NCBI GenBank assembly: GCA_001786395.1
Contig: MFWN01000020.1
Coordinates: forward strand, 14,914-20,982
Direction of reading: 5' to 3'
DNA: 6,069 nucleotides
Source: Candidatus Pacearchaeota archaeon RBG_13_36_9
GTDB taxonomy: Archaea; Nanobdellota; Nanobdellia; Pacearchaeales; GW2011-AR1
The translations under genes were made by a program, and so were the position numbers. This document shows positions 5,324-6,069 of the stretch, one piece after another (the first letter of the stretch is position 1; each line of letters begins with the position of its first letter). The notes beneath the pieces are model-generated. The model was not told the origin of the DNA. It made no database searches and was given only the letters and a program-made list of their open reading frames with translations.

Positions 5324-6069
5324 AAAATATAGAACTTGTGATAAATGAAAAAACACTCGAGAAAATTCACAGCTATGCTAAGATTGTCTGCCTTGGAGCT
5401 GGTTGCTCTAGGGAAAGTTACGGTTATTTACTTGCTCCAAGGGATAAAAACGATGGAGTTGTTTATGATGCAATACTCGCATATAATCAGAGAATGAGTT
5501 CGTGCAAGGGAGAAGTAGATATTGTTGATAAATTATATACCAAAGAAAAATATAATAGTAGGGGATACAAGGCAATTGGCTGCTGGCAGAGTCACGGGCA
5601 TGGAGGAGTCTTTCATTCTAGAGATGACAATAAAAATTTAGACAATCTTATATTAGAAGGTGCCACTAACTGTACCTTTGCTGAAGAGCGATTAGAAGCT
5701 GTTAATCTTCTTCCTAACAACAGAATCTATATAGCAAGAAAACAGGGAAATGACTTGATTTTGCACTTAAAAGACGGCTATGCCCAAGCAGCTCAAACGA
5801 GTGAAAGAAAAATTCAAGAGGAGGATTCTATTAATCTTGCTTTCAGTAATGGAGAAGTTAGCATAAATTTGAGAAATTCTATTGGAGGCATTAAAATAAC
5901 AACCAGTCATAATTTTACTCTTGAGTCAGTTAAGCCCAAGCAAGAAAATCTAAGAAGTATTTTTTATTCTCTTGTTGTTAACACAAAAGGGGAGGATTAT
6001 GCTGAAGTGGGGATAGTGGAATGGAATGAAGACGACACAATTAAGAGGGTAAACAAGGAGAGAAACCTG
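5320..6069 (+). CDS. JAB/JAMM-domain metalloprotease-like protein, 3' partial
   Basis: An open frame of 250 codons runs from ATG 5320 through the right edge without a stop. The JAB/MPN signature is visible. The conserved Glu is Glu32 in RESYGYLLAP. The metal motif is GCWQSHGHGGVFHSRDD (87-103), with His92, then seven residues, Ser100 and Asp103, matching H-x7-S-x2-D exactly. In canonical JAMM proteins the motif opens H-S-H; here the first His is Gln90 (codon CAG, 5587-5589). JAB proteases remove ubiquitin-like proteins from conjugates or trim precursors using one zinc. The Gln may weaken zinc binding, be compensated by nearby His94 or His99, or mark a binding-only protein. After a helix at about 107-128 comes a beta-rich stretch to about 212, then FYSLVVNTKGEDYAEV (214-229), resembling the late JAB strand 'SIVVNxKGE'; the piece between looks like an insertion. 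The gene starts inside the stop of the preceding gene (ATGA, 5320-5323) with no clear Shine-Dalgarno site, so coupling is likely. Confidence 0.8.
   Translation, partial: MKNIELVINEKTLEKIHSYAKIVCLGAGCSRESYGYLLAPRDKNDGVVYDAILAYNQRMSSCKGEVDIVDKLYTKEKYNSRGYKAIGCWQSHGHGGVFHSRDDNKNLDNLILEGATNCTFAEERLEAVNLLPNNRIYIARKQGNDLILHLKDGYAQAAQTSERKIQEEDSINLAFSNGEVSINLRNSIGGIKITTSHNFTLESVKPKQENLRSIFYSLVVNTKGEDYAEVGIVEWNEDDTIKRVNKERNL

Noticed and set aside
1..6069. tRNA or rRNA genes, CRISPR array, insertion sequence, integrase or attachment-site repeats.
   Set aside because: I looked on both strands and saw no tandem repeat-spacer pattern, no transposase or integrase coding, and no cloverleaf-like segment.

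Overview
The window looks archaeal and fits a small-genome lineage of the DPANN type (Woesearchaeota or Pacearchaeota-like). This rests on four things: AT-rich DNA with tightly packed genes, a YchF GTPase of the archaeal form with an NKxD base-specificity motif, TATA-like boxes about 26 bp upstream of starts that lack a Shine-Dalgarno sequence (leaderless transcripts), and GGAGG-type Shine-Dalgarno sites in front of genes inside operons. The lineage is an inference from these features, not from a database match.

Left part (189-1918, + strand): two overlapping, ordinary cellular genes. The first encodes a P-loop nucleotide-kinase-like protein, and the second encodes the translation-associated GTPase YchF/OLA1. 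A TATA-like box lies just before the first gene. The pair meets, tail to tail with a 21-bp gap, a minus-strand gene (1940-2791) for a winged-helix DNA-binding protein with an unrecognised C-terminal domain.

Middle (2792-3002): a 211-bp divergent intergenic region. It holds the TATA-like box of the regulator, a 15-bp inverted repeat that could be an operator, candidate TATA boxes for the + strand genes, and a Shine-Dalgarno site for the first of them.

Right part (3003-6069, + strand): one tightly packed, co-directional cluster that continues past the right edge. In order it encodes a small glycine-rich hydrophobic protein, a putative lipoprotein, a 110-residue protein ending in Gly that could be a ubiquitin-like (beta-grasp) modifier, a 350-residue unknown protein with a possible E2-like C-terminal cysteine motif, and a JAB/JAMM metalloprotease-like protein that is cut by the window edge. 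The JAB protein is the only one of these that I recognise clearly. Its motif is intact except that the first zinc-ligand His is Gln.

Together the last three genes suggest an archaeal ubiquitin-like conjugation or deconjugation cassette. It resembles in outline the bacterial operons that combine a Ubl, a Prok-E2, a JAB and a ThiF/E1, such as PRTRC. The E1 expected for such a system is not in the window and would have to lie just downstream. The pairing with a membrane-type protein and a lipoprotein, and the divergent DNA-binding regulator, are unusual additions.
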